This document shows positions 45,160-56,749 of a stretch of DNA of 64,000 nucleotides, in pieces. Within the stretch, counting starts at the first letter, position 1, and each line of letters starts with the position of its first letter. The notes under the pieces are model-generated. The model was not told the origin of the DNA. It ran no database searches and saw only the letters and a list, made by a program, of their open reading frames with translations. Origin of the DNA: Sipunculus nudus (lineage: Eukaryota; Annelida; Sipuncula; Golfingiida; Sipunculidae); NCBI GenBank assembly GCA_026874595.1, contig CM049322.1:57600386-57664385 (forward strand), in the 5' to 3' direction. The position numbers and the translations under genes are program-made.

Positions 45160-45835
45160 GCTTGGAATAAAAAATTGTTTGAAAAAACATATTTGGCACT
45201 CTGTATATTATAAAACTGGTTGAGAGTCATACCATTGTCAATAATGTTGCATATACAGCTTACACATCTGTGAGAAAAAACAAATATAAGTGTTAAGAGA
45301 GGTGGCATTATAGTTTATTTTAGAAACCAATATAAAAACTTGATTTAAAAGGCGATACCAAAATGCACTGTTATCTTGCTTTTTTTTATCCTAGTGTATG
45401 TTGCATCTGTATTTTAAGTAACATATTCACTGTTTTAGGATGATGATGATGATGGTATATGCACACTATAAAATGTGCTTTTATGAAGTGATTATTCCAC
45501 ATGATGAAATAAAAAAAAACATTATTAGGTATTCTTAATGCAAGAAAGGGATATCTGCAAGATATCCTGACGGATGATTGCGAGGACCCTTTTGTGTTGT
45601 TTGAGTCTAATGGTGAGTCTTTATTCAGAGAGAGAAAAAATGGTAAAGAGCAAAATGTTAATAAGTTTGGTAATTCCCTACAATAACTATTTGTAGCTTT
45701 AAATATAAGCATGCTAAATGATACTTTTGATTCTGAATAACACGGAGAATATACAATGTGCTCTAAGACGGGAAAGAGCATCATTGACTTTAGTATTGCT
45801 AGTACAGACATGTTTACATTTTTTTACTAAAATTG
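45160..45835 (+). pseudogene. LINE copy 2 endonuclease remnant
   Basis: Disconnected frames match LINE copy 1: RGGIIVYFRNQYKN near 45300 against RGGIIVCVRKNCNF; ILNARKGYLQD near 45530, where GDFNAR has become GILNAR with the catalytic aspartate lost; KNGKEQNVNKFGNSLQ near 45640 against KDGRTNKFGFSLQQ; and HGEYTMCSKTGKSIIDF near 45740 against EGEYTCVTHAGQSVIDY. Several stops and frameshifts intervene. The opposite-strand 141-codon frame over 45386-45811 is a shadow. Confidence 0.75.
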
Positions 45836-46529
45836 AGGTCCTAAATATGGATCTGTCTGATTAGTTTCCTATCACATCTAATCAGAGTACTAATTATACA
45901 CTACATGGGCTGTCTAATATAGAGATCGTAAAGAAAATCAGTTTGTATGGGAAGATGGTGTTAAATTCGTCACATTTTGTGGATCAGTTTTATGTAAATG
46001 TCTATCAAAAACCTAACTCTGCAGCTGAAGTAATCATGTTACTAATGCAACATGTTGCAAATGTACATACAACAAAGATCCAGCGGGGCAGTGAAATCAG
46101 AAACACAACCAACATGGTGATATAATGAATGCACAATGTCCAAACATAAAAAGTACAAATCATTAAACAAATACAGCAATCATATTTAAACATTTAAAGA
46201 AAAAATAAACAAATTGTTTTTAAAAATATGGTATGGTAAAAAGTAAGAAATACATGAAAGGAAAATAAATGATAATATGTTGAGATGTCAATCAACTGAG
46301 GAATGAAACGCATAAGATGGAACATTAATCAGAAAAACAACATATCAAAACGTGAATGGTACAATCATTCATAACAATTGTATACGGGTACAGATCACAC
46401 AATTAAAACTTCTGAACATGTCACATAATTGTTAATATCAAACATGGATGCAAATGAAAGCTCTCAAGAATGAATGCTTAACAAAAAAAAACCTGATATA
46501 ATAAACAAAGTGATACAGAAAACGAAAAA

Positions 46530-46636
46530 TAAAAAAAGCACCTGGACCAATTGGTTTGCTTGCAGAGTTATACAAAAATAATATTGATAAACCTGAGGGC
46601 ATGTTGTCAGTGTTATTTAATGAGATCCTCAGTTGT
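46530..46636 (+). pseudogene. LINE copy 2 reverse transcriptase, N-terminal stub
   Basis: Reads KKAPGPIGLLAELYKNN (46532 onward) and MLSVLFNEIL, matching GKSPGPDGLQVDIIKS and LLHTLFNSVF of LINE copy 1. Stop TGA at 46637-46639. The catalytic FADD region is absent: the next recognisable homology is the C-terminal domain only about 175 bp later, where about 1.5 kb is expected. Confidence 0.75.
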
Positions 46637-46810
46637 TGAATATATTAATCAAGTATTTAACAGCGAGCTCGTGATATTGGTGTACAAAAATAGCATGCGC
46701 CTCAACACTGTCAAATTACAAAAGATTACAAAGTTTTGCAATATAAATCCAAACTGTAAACTAAAAAAAAATGATCTGTGTACCAAATGTGAGACACAAA
46801 CAAAGTTTAA

Positions 46811-47010
46811 CTAGAATAAGATGCTCAATCTACGATCTTGAAATACAGACTGGTAGAATGGATAAAATCCCTGAATCAGAAAAAAATGCGTATCTTTTGT
46901 TTTAACCAAGAGACAAAATTATATTTTTGAAGATTATATTTTTTGAAGAATCAAAGGTAATTTTATTCATCTTTTGTCATGCAAAAAATACCTAGGCTAT
47001 GAAAAACTTT
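46811..47010 (+). pseudogene. LINE copy 2 C-terminal domain remnant
   Basis: TRIRCSIYDLEIQTGRMDKI aligns with AKLRCSNHELAIEIGRQNDI of LINE copy 1. After a frameshift in an A-run, MRIFCFNQE follows where copy 1 has ERICKYCLHH. The Cys/His cluster is degraded. Confidence 0.72.
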
Positions 47011-47169
47011 GCAATTTTTATAAATTACTTTAAAAAAAGGAGACCTTTACATTATCAGGGATTAGTGTAACACTTTATTGGTATATGGAATACAACTGCT
47101 TATATCTTTACTTGAATTATAAGCCAAATGTATAGTTGGAAATGATATCGAAATCCTTCTTTAGATTTG

Positions 47170-47194
47170 TCAATATATATATATATATATATAG
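47170..47194. repeat. (AT)n microsatellite
   Basis: Short TATATA tract within the decayed 3' region of LINE copy 2. Confidence 0.85.
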
Positions 47195-47806
47195 GATTGA
47201 ATGTATGCACACATAAATCACCATCTCAAAAAGAGAACTCCCTACTGATCAAGTATTAGTTTAAGACATACCTCTGATAATATATATTTACTTTTACTTT
47301 TGTAAGTGTTTTCTATATTTCTGATGAAGTAGATGTGATTTACACCTTTATTAAATATCTGTGGCTTTAAAGCAATAACCCGGGGTTCAATTGTCTTGTT
47401 TACTAAATAAGTGGCCAGAAATAAGTTAAGTTGATACACTTATCTGACGGTAGATGGAAGCACTATACTGCCCTGTGATTTAGTAAGTGATTGTAAATAT
47501 GTCCTATATATGTGCGATTGATATGAGTTCAGTGCTATCCGTTATACTTTTTAATGTTGTTTTCATATACTCGTATATTAAGTTTTACACACATATATAC
47601 TTACCTTTATTTATTATCTTATTATTTATTTATTGTCTTTTTGTAGTTACTTTAAATTATATTTTCATTTGACTTATAGTGTGCATCACAAAGGTTAAGC
47701 ACCACAAAGTATCATGTTAAGTAATGTAATGTTGATTATACGGTTCTATGGGCCAGAGGTCTTTACAATTTAATAAAATTTATTATTATTTTTATTATTA
47801 TATTCA

Positions 47807-48570
47807 GAGCAGTTGACTTTAAGTCAACTGAGCTATGGCGATGGTTCTTTGCCAGTCATCTGTCCGTCTGTCTATTTGTTACATCCGTCTGTTAAACTGG
47901 AACGTTTTGAAACAATTTTACCTGAGAATCTGAAATTACTGTAATGTTAAATGTTCCGACGTTCTGAAAAAAAAAACTGACAGCTTGGGCTCTGCAACTG
48001 CGTTTCTTTCAAGTTATTAAGGAAACGCTACCATTTTCCATTAGAAACCTTTTGTTATCCTTCTAGGCTGTCCATTTTCAAAACCAGCTGTGTTGTTGTG
48101 CTCAAATTTGGCATACCTATTCCTGAATTAATTTCCTATCCAATAAATCAGGCCAATACTGCATAATTTTTTAAAGTTATGGGCCGAAACAAAATACACT
48201 TTGTAAAAAAAAGAAAATTTCTTTTTTATTTGTTTAGCTAGAGGGATAATTCCAATCATATAACTATAGTTAACTTAGTTTTTTTTTCGTTTACCAGAAC
48301 GTTTTTAGAACAAAAGTTATAAGGATAAGTAAAAATGATTGTTTAATAGTAAAAAAATCAGGAAAAAATACTACTCCCCTTCACTAGATCACTGCTGAGG
48401 CTTTTGAGTTTTCTTTTTTTCAAGCATACAGCTATATTTAATTGTGCCTAACTTTGACCACGGCATATTTTTCCTCTGTTAGTCCCGTTGATATAATCTG
48501 CACATGTTGGCTGTAAGATATGCCTCATGCTTTTATTATTTGAAATTTGTTAAAAAATTAAAGTTGTTTA
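47807..48570 (-). repeat. R2 repeat, inverted copy
   Basis: Begins on the plus strand with the hairpin (47808-47834, containing GTTGACTT-T-AAGTCAAC), then GTCCGTCTGTC, AACGTTTTGAAAC, TTTGGCATAC, ATGGGCCGAAACAAAATACAC and a TTGTGCCTAACTTTGACCACGGC string. Read on the minus strand, these are the R2 landmarks in order, ending at the hairpin. The LINE copy 2 tail abuts the hairpin directly. Confidence 0.8.
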
Positions 48571-49824
48571 CAACAAGCCAGCACAGCGCACAGGGACCTG
48601 TAGGTGGCCAAGATGACCCTGCTTTACCCTCAATAGGTTGCTATTGCAGGTAAAGTCTGAAATATGAAAGCAGTTGATCAAGTTTTAAAAGAAAGTTTAA
48701 TGTGAATAACTGTTTGCATCAGGCTAGCTGACTCTAGGTCTAGACTGGCCCAGTCTATAAAATAGTTATGACTTAATTGTTGTTTCTGACAGAGAAATCA
48801 AACGTTCCCGATTTGTATCGCACTGAGTACCGGCATCGCCATCTTGTGGCAACTCATAAAATTAATTTACCACTATCATACCCGAACGGTCAGCGTCACA
48901 CATCACCGCCTCGTTGAACTAAGGTCTCTTCCACTGACGTCAGCAGTGGTCTTTCCCTCAATCTTTTTCAAAACCAACATGGTTCATTCAGTCATTGCCT
49001 TTTCCGGGCATCCAATTGCTACTAATATTCCCATTTATTTTGTCTTAATTATTTCAGGCCGCCGCTTATGTTGAGTTCGGCGAGACTATGAAACACTTTA
49101 ACTCTCAAACTCACTGTTACCGTTTATTGGACCACCACTCATGACAGTAGGCCTAAAACCTTTGGCTCAGCCAATCAGCGCGAGATATTCATGTGCACAC
49201 GCGGCGAGCGCAGTAAAAATGTACCGGCTGACTAAAACGATCACGATTCGCGAGTCACAATTTGACATTTAAAACACGGGTTAAGAATACTGTTGCCAGC
49301 TGCTCTTTTCATCTTGGCAGAGGGATTTTAGTCCTGTCGGTTCAAAATTTTTGCGATAGTATCCACAATATGCACTTAATTTGGCCCATGGACTGTAATA
49401 TTCGTTTAGCAGAGATATTTCATGGGACACGAAGGTCGATGTGCGGAATACCTGAAAACATGACTTTACAGGGCTTTTGTGTTAAGAGCTGCACAGAGTT
49501 AAGTATATCGGTACATGGAATCACGTTTTATTTTAAGCATTTTATTAGAAAATGCAAATACTAAAGCCCAGGCAGGACTATCTAGGTCCGACATACTGGT
49601 AGCCTGGCGTAACAACCTCAAAGACAACATCTGACCAACACAAACCCCCTGCACTCCCCCCCCCCCCTCCCCGCCCAAATGAAAACTTCGATAAACAAGA
49701 AAGAATGATTTCACGTTATTTTATTACTGTTGATAAATTTTGTAGTTTTTTTCATAACAAAATAAGTGTGTAGGTCTTCAAATCTGTTCTCTAAAGATTG
49801 CAAAATTATAATTATTATTCAATT
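48571..49824. other. No gene recognised; GC-richer patch
   Basis: 48780-49570 is somewhat richer in GC and CpG than its surroundings and holds short frames of 76 and 100 codons (48844-49074; 49262-49564, no ATG at the latter's opening codon). Neither shows a motif. TTATTTCAG at 49050 and CATCTTGGCAG at 49310 resemble splice acceptors, but I see no matching exon. A C13-type run lies at about 49657. Confidence 0.35.
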
Positions 49825-50140
49825 TTATAAAAAAAAAAAGGATTTATATGAATTCGTCTTTTTGTCTCCAAGGCCACAATTTTGCAGCAATCGCTTTCAA
49901 ACTTACACATTGAATTGACGATCAACATTGCTGGAATGATTTTTTTTAGTTTAATGTAGAATAAAGGTCAAGGTATTATATAATTTTATAAAAAAAAAGT
50001 ATTTATATGATTTCGTCTTTTTGTCTCTACAGGCCACAACTTTGCAGCAATCGCTTTCAAACCTGCACATTGAATTGACGATCAAAATTGCTTGAATGAT
50101 TTTGTTTTAGTTTATTATAAAATGAAAGGTCAAGGTCATC
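49825..50140. repeat. Tandem duplication, two units of about 157 bp
   Basis: ATTTTATAAAAAAAA, TTTATATGA, TTCGTCTTTTTGTCTC, TTTGCAGCAATCGCTTTCAA and CACATTGAATTGACGATCAA occur at about 49828-49930 and again about 157 bp later, in the same order and with few differences. Confidence 0.9.
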
Positions 50141-50400
50141 AAAAGTTCTCAAAATGTTTTTCCTTTTTATCTTTCTCACAAATGGTCGGAGCCACTTTAA
50201 CAATAGCACTTTGTCAGTTTTAAAGCTAGAGATTTTTGCATTAGGTAGCATTGAGGCAACTTTATAGGCGACTGCTGACGATTTTCATAGCCGAAGCAGA
50301 TCACCGAAAACCGGGATCAACTAAAATCATGCTACGTTCACCGGGGACAACCTACGTCACTTAGCGACAGCCTCAACAGCACCTACGCCCGTAGACGTGA

Positions 50401-50646
50401 CATAGCGACAGCACCTATCCAAGTAGAAGACAGGCTACGCTCACTGGTTTGAAACTGACGTCGACTGAAAATTTTGAACCTGTGGAAAATCCAGTGGCGA
50501 CAGGTAAGACAGCACGAGTCTTTGTGCGACTTCAGCAGACTACTCCCGACGGTACAGACGACACCCTGACGACAGCCTTGTCGCCTGTAGTCTCTGAAGA
50601 GTCATTTTTGGGACAGCCCCAGACTGCTAAAATGGCATTCTGGTAA
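50401..50646 (+). other. GC-rich open frame, possible exon, unidentified
   Basis: Open for 81 codons from just after a TGA (50398-50400) to TAA (50644-50646), with no ATG before the last few codons, so it is not a complete gene. The peptide is Thr/Ser/Asp-rich (for example TTPDGTDDTLTTALSPVVSE). CAG|GTAAGA (50503-50508) and CTG|GTAAGC (50643 region) are good splice-donor matches. The patch 50280-50640 is much GC-richer than its neighbours and contains repeated GCGACAG / CACCTA strings. It could be a real exon end or an exapted repeat. I do not recognise a family. Confidence 0.25.
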
Positions 50647-52744
50647 GCTGAGCGACATGATCCACGGGTCATTTGATCTGATCTCTAATTACTGAGCCTA
50701 ACGTCTCAGGGGAATTTATATGTATGTGGGATTTATTCCCGAACTTGCTCGATTCTTGAAATGTTAGGGATTTGTTTCATTTTGCTGTAGTTACGGTAAA
50801 CAACAAATCAGCAGAAAGAAGAAAATGGCCCATCCGGATGAAAAAAAGTCTCTGAGGGCACACTGAATAACCTCGAAAGAATATAAAGGCACTTTATATA
50901 GGATTGATCATGGCATATTTGCGTATGGTTTGAAAACACTGGTGCTTTAGCAACCATATTAGATGGACATACAGCAAATGTTACCTATGTTACCCGGTTT
51001 GCACGACCGAAATGGCTAAAATTCCATGACCGACACACTTAAGACTTAACACATGACAGAATGACCGAATCCACATTCTGTAATACCACTGCACTACACG
51101 TGTACACAGTTAACAAAAATTAGGTCGATCAGATTGAGCAATAACATCGCATTATCTGTGAGTGAAACAGAAACAACAGTAACCATGTGTTTCCTGTCTG
51201 TGTAGTGGCACCATTCTCAGACTCTGATTTTCGAATTCTAGGTGCTAATCAATTGTAGAAAGAACAATTAATTAAATTGTTGAGTTGATCCGTATCACCA
51301 TCTGGATCCAGAAATCTTTTTTAAGTAAAAATACTACATTTCTGATAATGTCATATGGGGGCAATGAGCTGCCGTCTCGGAGGTCTGCGTTTTCTAAATA
51401 CCTTAAAAATTGTTTCTGGATCGTCCGCCTGGGGGTGGGTTATCAGACGTTATCAGTGTGTTTTTTTTTTTACTTAAGATTCATGTGATTAGTGTGATAC
51501 ATGGAAATCTATTGCTGTAGCCATAATTGTCGTTAATGATAATGTTTAATTTATCTCTCATGATATTAGTTTTTAGTAAACTTTCGCATGTTGGTTTGAT
51601 TGCATTTTTGTTAAGCGTAATAGATTCTTTTTATAAGGTATATTTCTCTGATTTACGCTGGCGTGTAATTTCTTTGCTATACTTAATAATAATATGTTTT
51701 TAACGATTGATCCACTTTCCAAAATATAGTCTCAACATGTTTCCATAAATGGGTACAATTTTTTCCATGTAAACTTTTTCAATTTTTATTCTTTATTTGG
51801 AGATTTCCTGTTTATTTACCCAGCAAACACACTCATTAAAGGCTCCAATCGCCCTCTTACTATGTGGTTATCCAGGTATAACATCCAATTAGGATAGAAA
51901 ACAGTTTTCATACCCCTGAATATTCATGGTAACAAATCTCCATAGTTAAGACTCTTTGGCCAATTTACACTGTTACAGTCTGTATATTCGTGAAGGAGAT
52001 TCGATTACCAGCCTTCTGTATTCAGGGTGGGGTAATGCGCAGTCATCAGTGCTGGAACAAAACGGTACACGGTGTTGACCAAAAAATGGTAGGGGGTCGA
52101 TCAGTGTTTTAGCAGTGTTACTTAAGTATAAACTTTTTTTTTTATTCATAAAGTGGAATTTAAATAGTTTTTTACTTGCATGCTTTACTATCAAGTAAAC
52201 GCTTCATGTTTCATATGTTATACTGACCATAGTTTTCTTAAGGGGTTCAACAGAAACCACATGATCGTACATGCAATGTCAGCTACGAACACAGTGGCCT
52301 GCTTTGCCTTTCATGTCCATGTTATATAAAATTATTCCCATATTGCCATTTGAAAATATGCTAAAATGTAACAGGAGGACACATTTTAGTGGTATTTAAA
52401 GCATTATTTAATTGCTAAAACTATTGACACATGTCAACCTGGTTTATTTTATGGTTCTAAACAGTCAACAGACATTTAAATCAACTTGATTAAACATTAG
52501 GTGTACAGTAAGGTGATATTTAAACAGTATAGTGATGGATTAATTCTCTGCTTCTTCATGGATATATACTATAATGTATATATTATTTAAATTTACTTTA
52601 GATGTAGTTAGTTAGTAGTGGTTAGGTATCTTATTTATTTTATTTTACCGTTAGCCTCTCTATATCTCTCCCTCTGTCTCACTGTAACTGTACGTGATTT
52701 TAACAAATAATCATCTGAGCAAGTTTTTATATAATTCACATTCT
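50647..52744. other. No gene recognised
   Basis: AT-rich with only short motif-free frames. Confidence 0.5.
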
Positions 52745-53140
52745 CGTATAATTCCATCTATCACTGGATGGTGCAAAATTAGAACCAGTCACAATGAAGT
52801 GGGGCTTGCCTCAGGGATTAGTACTGGGCCCCATTTTGATAGATTTATATGTAGCTCCTATAGGTGATATATGTGACAAACACGGCATTCAAATGATACA
52901 TCTTTCATTTAGCCTTAATATACCAAAAGATCTGGTAGTATGTGAATACAAACTTGAATGCTGTCTTTCAGATATTAAAAATGGATTGCAGTAAATTTGT
53001 TGAAATTAAATGATGACAACACAGGATATATATATCTCTTGGATTAAGACATGATACTTGAACCATCAAATGTTAGTGGGCAGGATACAATTACTCCGAA
53101 TGTAAATGTTAGAAATTTGGGGTTTTGGTTTGACCTTCAT
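52745..53140 (+). pseudogene. CR1/Jockey-like LINE reverse transcriptase fragment
   Basis: Reads LDGAKLEPVTMKWGLPQGLV (52764 onward) and LGPILIDLYVAPIGDICDKHG, which is the conserved RT block (GVPQGSVLGPILF.LY..P...) of CR1/Jockey-type LINEs. The YADD region is eroded (HLSFSLN remains). After a frameshift come LLKLNDDNTGYI and NVRNLGFWFDLHM, the K.N..KTE and LGV.FD motifs. Several stops make it a dead remnant. It is a different lineage from the LINEs at 1305 and 43840. Confidence 0.8.
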
Positions 53141-53169
53141 ATGGATGGGAAAAGTTCACATAAATTATC

Positions 53170-53290
53170 TGTGCAGGGGTGCCTTTCCAATTTATAATTC
53201 CGTCTTTCACTGCATGGTGCAGAATCAGAGCCGGTCACACTGAAGTGGGGGTTGCCTCAAATAAATATTTGTATTTGTATTTGTATAATG
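53170..53290 (+). pseudogene. Second partial copy of the same RT block, ending in a LINE-type tail
   Basis: LHGAESEPVTLKWGLPQ repeats the start of the fragment at 52764 with independent substitutions. It then breaks directly into AAATAAATATTTGTATTTG, a short-repeat tail of the kind found at LINE 3' ends. So two partial copies of one RT block are stacked within 500 bp. Confidence 0.75.
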
Positions 53291-53418
53291 TAAAAAGGTT
53301 TAAAATCCATAGAGTTACGATTATCATGCATTTGATTCAATGCATCTGTCACCCACTAAACAGTCACATGCCTTGTTATATTAACTTCTGATCACAGTTA
53401 AGACTGCTTCATAACTGT

Positions 53419-53419
53419 T

Positions 53420-53453
<34 letters not shown>

Positions 53454-53454
53454 G
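53419..53454. repeat. (CA)n(TA)n microsatellite
   Basis: ACACACACAC run followed by ATATATATAT. Confidence 0.92.
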
Positions 53455-54434
53455 TGCTTGTGTGCGTTACAGTGAATGTATGAAATCAGAACATACGTCT
53501 ACTTTCTAAAGCCTTAAGTAAATACAGTGCGTGTACAGTGTTGGCATGTTCTAACTAAGCCTATTTTCTGAAATCCACGGCTTTAAACTTTTTACATTTA
53601 ATGGTATGAAAAACATTATTAATTATATGTTTTCGTTGCATATTTATTTGCCTGTATCGTTTGAATACCTGAAAACATGACCTGTATTCTGAATATACTT
53701 TGAGATGTTTCAAGGATAAGATGTTTCGACATATTATTATAACTTTCAACATAATACATACAACACTATGTTCAATTTGTCAATGAACTTATCTTATTTG
53801 CAAGCAGATATTAGTCTTTAAAACCCGATCAAAGCCTGCTCTTTGGACTGGACTATATGCAGCTGCTTATTTACATTATCAGGGAGGAAGAAGTATCCAG
53901 GCTTGGTAAAATTAGTTTTATTCACGTCCTTGTGTTTATAGAATGTATCTTCAGTGTCGTCTGAAAACATCTTAAAAGTAGGAGGCGTGAAGATTAAACT
54001 GGTGTCCATAATCTTTCTTGTTTATTTTGTTCGACGGGTTTAACATTTTAACTTTTAGAATATTTTCTTAACCATTTACAGCAAATTATGGTGATCAATT
54101 TGTCAGTGTATCACATATTTGAATAAAACTCATCCTTACCTGACACTCTGGTGTGCTATGGTAAAATGACAAAACCAGTGATTCTTTGTACTTGTGAATC
54201 TTTGGCTTTCCTCCCCTGAACCCTTCGGTGATTTTTTTTTGTAGAAATTATCCCTTAGTTTCAGTAAAAAAACGTGTATTTCCTTAGATTTTCAGTAAAT
54301 AAATGAAGTCACTGGGTGAATAAGGATTTCATGTAGCTACTGAAAGTTTACTAGAACATATATATACATAAAGCTGATAATGTTTTATTGCAGACTCACG
54401 GTCCTTACTTGAATGAAAAGTGGAACGTTTGGGA

Positions 54435-54436
<2 letters not shown>
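53455..54436. other. No gene recognised
   Basis: AT-rich, without recognisable genes or repeats. Confidence 0.5.
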
Positions 54437-54497
<61 letters not shown>

Positions 54498-54551
54498 CAT
54501 ACATTTTTGACACACACGTGATACATATATACATATCAATCAGAGACACAC

Positions 54552-54605
<54 letters not shown>
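54437..54605. repeat. Pair of long (AT)n microsatellites
   Basis: Uninterrupted (AT)n at about 54437-54494 and 54556-54605, separated by about 60 bp of ACACACGTGATACATATATAC-like sequence. Long alternating AT is self-complementary and can extrude cruciforms. The YIYIYI frames it creates are not genes. Confidence 0.95.
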
Positions 54606-54607
<2 letters not shown>

Positions 54608-55309
54608 CATGTAAACACATACACATATATATCAAAATACATATACATTCATATCGTATATAAATATACATACATATATAAACAACGATTAAACTGAGAG
54701 AGTGGCCATATTGCCCATTGCATTTGGTAAACAACCCAGTAGATATCTAAACCTTTATGAATCATTTTCTCCGAAGCCCATTCGTTATGTAAAATATAAA
54801 CCCAACAACTGTTTTCGTTTGATATTTTGAGTTTATCAGCAATGCCCTGATTTATTTTTACACAAGGGTCCCCTCTCTAATTGGAGTCAAATTATGCTGT
54901 AGATAACAGTGATGTCCGCCTTCTTCAAACCTAACGGCTTTCAGCACTTTTTTTTCAACTTTGGACCTCTTAAGCACAATCAGCTTCGTGTTAATATAAG
55001 TTATTTAATTTTGTCTGATGCTCAAAAATGCTCAAAAGTCCAACTGAAACTAGAAAATATTAATACCTGGGGTTCCACTGTTGACTGTGGAATTAAATCA
55101 TATCAAATTTTCCGTTAAATTGAATCATCATTCTCCTGTTTTTTTAAATGCTTCCGATACATAAGACGAACATTTTTGGATAAAGTAGACTGCACTTTTA
55201 CCATATTGGTCAGGTCTTGTGTCTCTAAATCTATCATTTCCTTGCAAATATTTGCAATTCGGCAAATAAATGCAATGCTTTTTTAGCATCTTGTTTTATT
55301 CACTTGCAT
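54606..55309. other. No gene recognised
   Basis: A 69-codon frame at 54909-55118 has no recognisable motif and is not called. Confidence 0.45.
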
Positions 55310-55800
55310 GGTGAAAATTCATCCAGCCCACATCTGGTCACTGGAAGTCAACTATGCCAGGCTACCTAATTTGGCATGGGCCGCTGGGGGAGATCCCCTG
55401 CTGTGACAGATGTACAGTTATTCTCATATCAATCCCCGCCCCAACCCGCCTTCCCTAACAACTGGTAATCAGTAATAGGTATTGTTTGCGCTGTATTTCT
55501 TAAATTGTTATGCTGTGCCACTCTAATATACAAACATTTTCTGCAAAAGTAATTCAAGGGGTAATCCAGAAGATGCAGAGATGCCATGTTATGTTAATGT
55601 AGAATTAAAAAAATACAAAACTTTCTTTTATAATTTAACAAATCAAAATATAAATAAATTGATCAGTATGAATCAATTGATACATTATCAGGCAAATTAT
55701 TAGAAAAATAAAGGCACAATTTTAAATTGTGTAATTAAATCAAGTTTCATTTCTAGCTATTTATTGATTCCAAACTAAAAAGATATATTTTTTGGGGAAA
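55310..55800 (-). repeat. R1 repeat module, inverted copy
   Basis: Reverse complement of the R1 landmarks: GTCACTGGAAGTCAACTATGCCAGGCT (the CTTCCAGTGAC / TGGCATAG region), GATGCAGAGATGCCATGTTA (the ACATGGCATC region), and GGCACAATTTTAAATTGTG (the CAATTTTAAATTGTGCC region). It is more diverged than the two direct copies and lacks the terminal hairpin and the R3 array. R1 can therefore exist independently of R3. Confidence 0.8.
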
Positions 55801-56749
55801 AAAAAATACATTTGTATGCAGAATGTGGTGTTATCTGACAAGATTGATATATTTGATGAAGCAATTAAGAATTATGAATCAACTTTTATGTTCAGATAAA
55901 TGTTTTATTGGAATTGTAAAAAAATCATAAACTTAAAAGTAAAAAAAAATGTAACAAAAAAATAATGAGGATCTTATGCAATCATTCGTTCATTATTTTC
56001 CTGCCTCTGCAGAAATAGAATTAGGTCATTGTTTGTCCTGTATGTATATGCAGAGGTGTTTTAATTCCCACCATATCCCGCTGCCTTCCATTGTTTTCTT
56101 ATAGCTTTATTGCTGATAGTAAAATTATTTAATTTAAAAAAATAGTATTGGAGAAAAAAATAAAATAAACATATTGTTGCCCCAGGAGTCTGGAACATAA
56201 AGTGTTCAGCTCTCTATGTCCATCGTCTCTCCATTATCATTAAATAAATATTAATTATGAACGTTTTCCTTATAAGCAATGCTGAAATAACTTTCTTATG
56301 CTGAAATACGAATTTAAGCTTTTGAAGTCTGAAATTTGAAAGCAACTCACATATTCAGATGTGTAATGTCGGTCTAATATGTTATACTTTAAACCAATTT
56401 AAGTTGATATAATAAAATGATCAAGATTAATTCAAACTTCATATATTATTTTCCTGCCTCAGCAGAATGTCAGGCAAAATAATCAGATTTGTATGTGTAT
56501 CAGCTTGTCTCTCTTTTTTTAAACTTTATTAATTGTGAATGAACTTTTTTTTTAAGAAAAAAAATGTCTGTATGCACTGAATATCTCACTAAGTGAGATC
56601 TTGTGACTCATCATTCCACCCCACCAATACTAAGTCATTGCACCTGTGGACATGAGGACTATACATAGCAACTATACGTTTTATAAAATTAATAAATATA
56701 TATATATATTTAATGTAGATTTTTTATATATTTTATATTAAATAATATA
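55801..56749. other. No gene recognised
   Basis: Very AT-rich. TTTTCCTGCCTC(T/A)GCAGAA occurs at about 55997 and again at 56449, suggesting a weak local duplication. Confidence 0.45.

Larger units (their letters stand above)
43840..47806 (+). mobile_element. Old, internally deleted LINE copy 2, related to LINE copy 1
   Basis: Contains in order a hydrophobic leader with a 2A-like motif (44047-44270), an ORF1 nucleic-acid-binding region (44400-44758), endonuclease remnants (45160-45835), the first part of the reverse transcriptase (46530-46636), the C-terminal region (46811-47010), and a 3' end with GGGCCAGAGGTCTTTACAA and AATAAAATTTATTATTATTT (tail to 47806). Relative to LINE copy 1, about 1.3 kb of RT is missing between SPGPDG-like and C-terminal landmarks. 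Many stops and frameshifts mark it as much older. The 5' boundary is uncertain. Unlike copy 1 it retains the 5' portion, so it shows what the full element looked like. Confidence 0.78.

Noticed and set aside
45386-45811. 141-codon frame on the minus strand
   Set aside because: Opposite strand of the decayed LINE endonuclease, with no independent motif.
49262-49564. 100-codon frame as an exon
   Set aside because: Opens without ATG. A possible acceptor at 49310 has no matching donor, and no domain is recognised.
54329-54697. Tyr-Ile repeat frames on both strands
   Set aside because: Translations of (AT)n microsatellite DNA.
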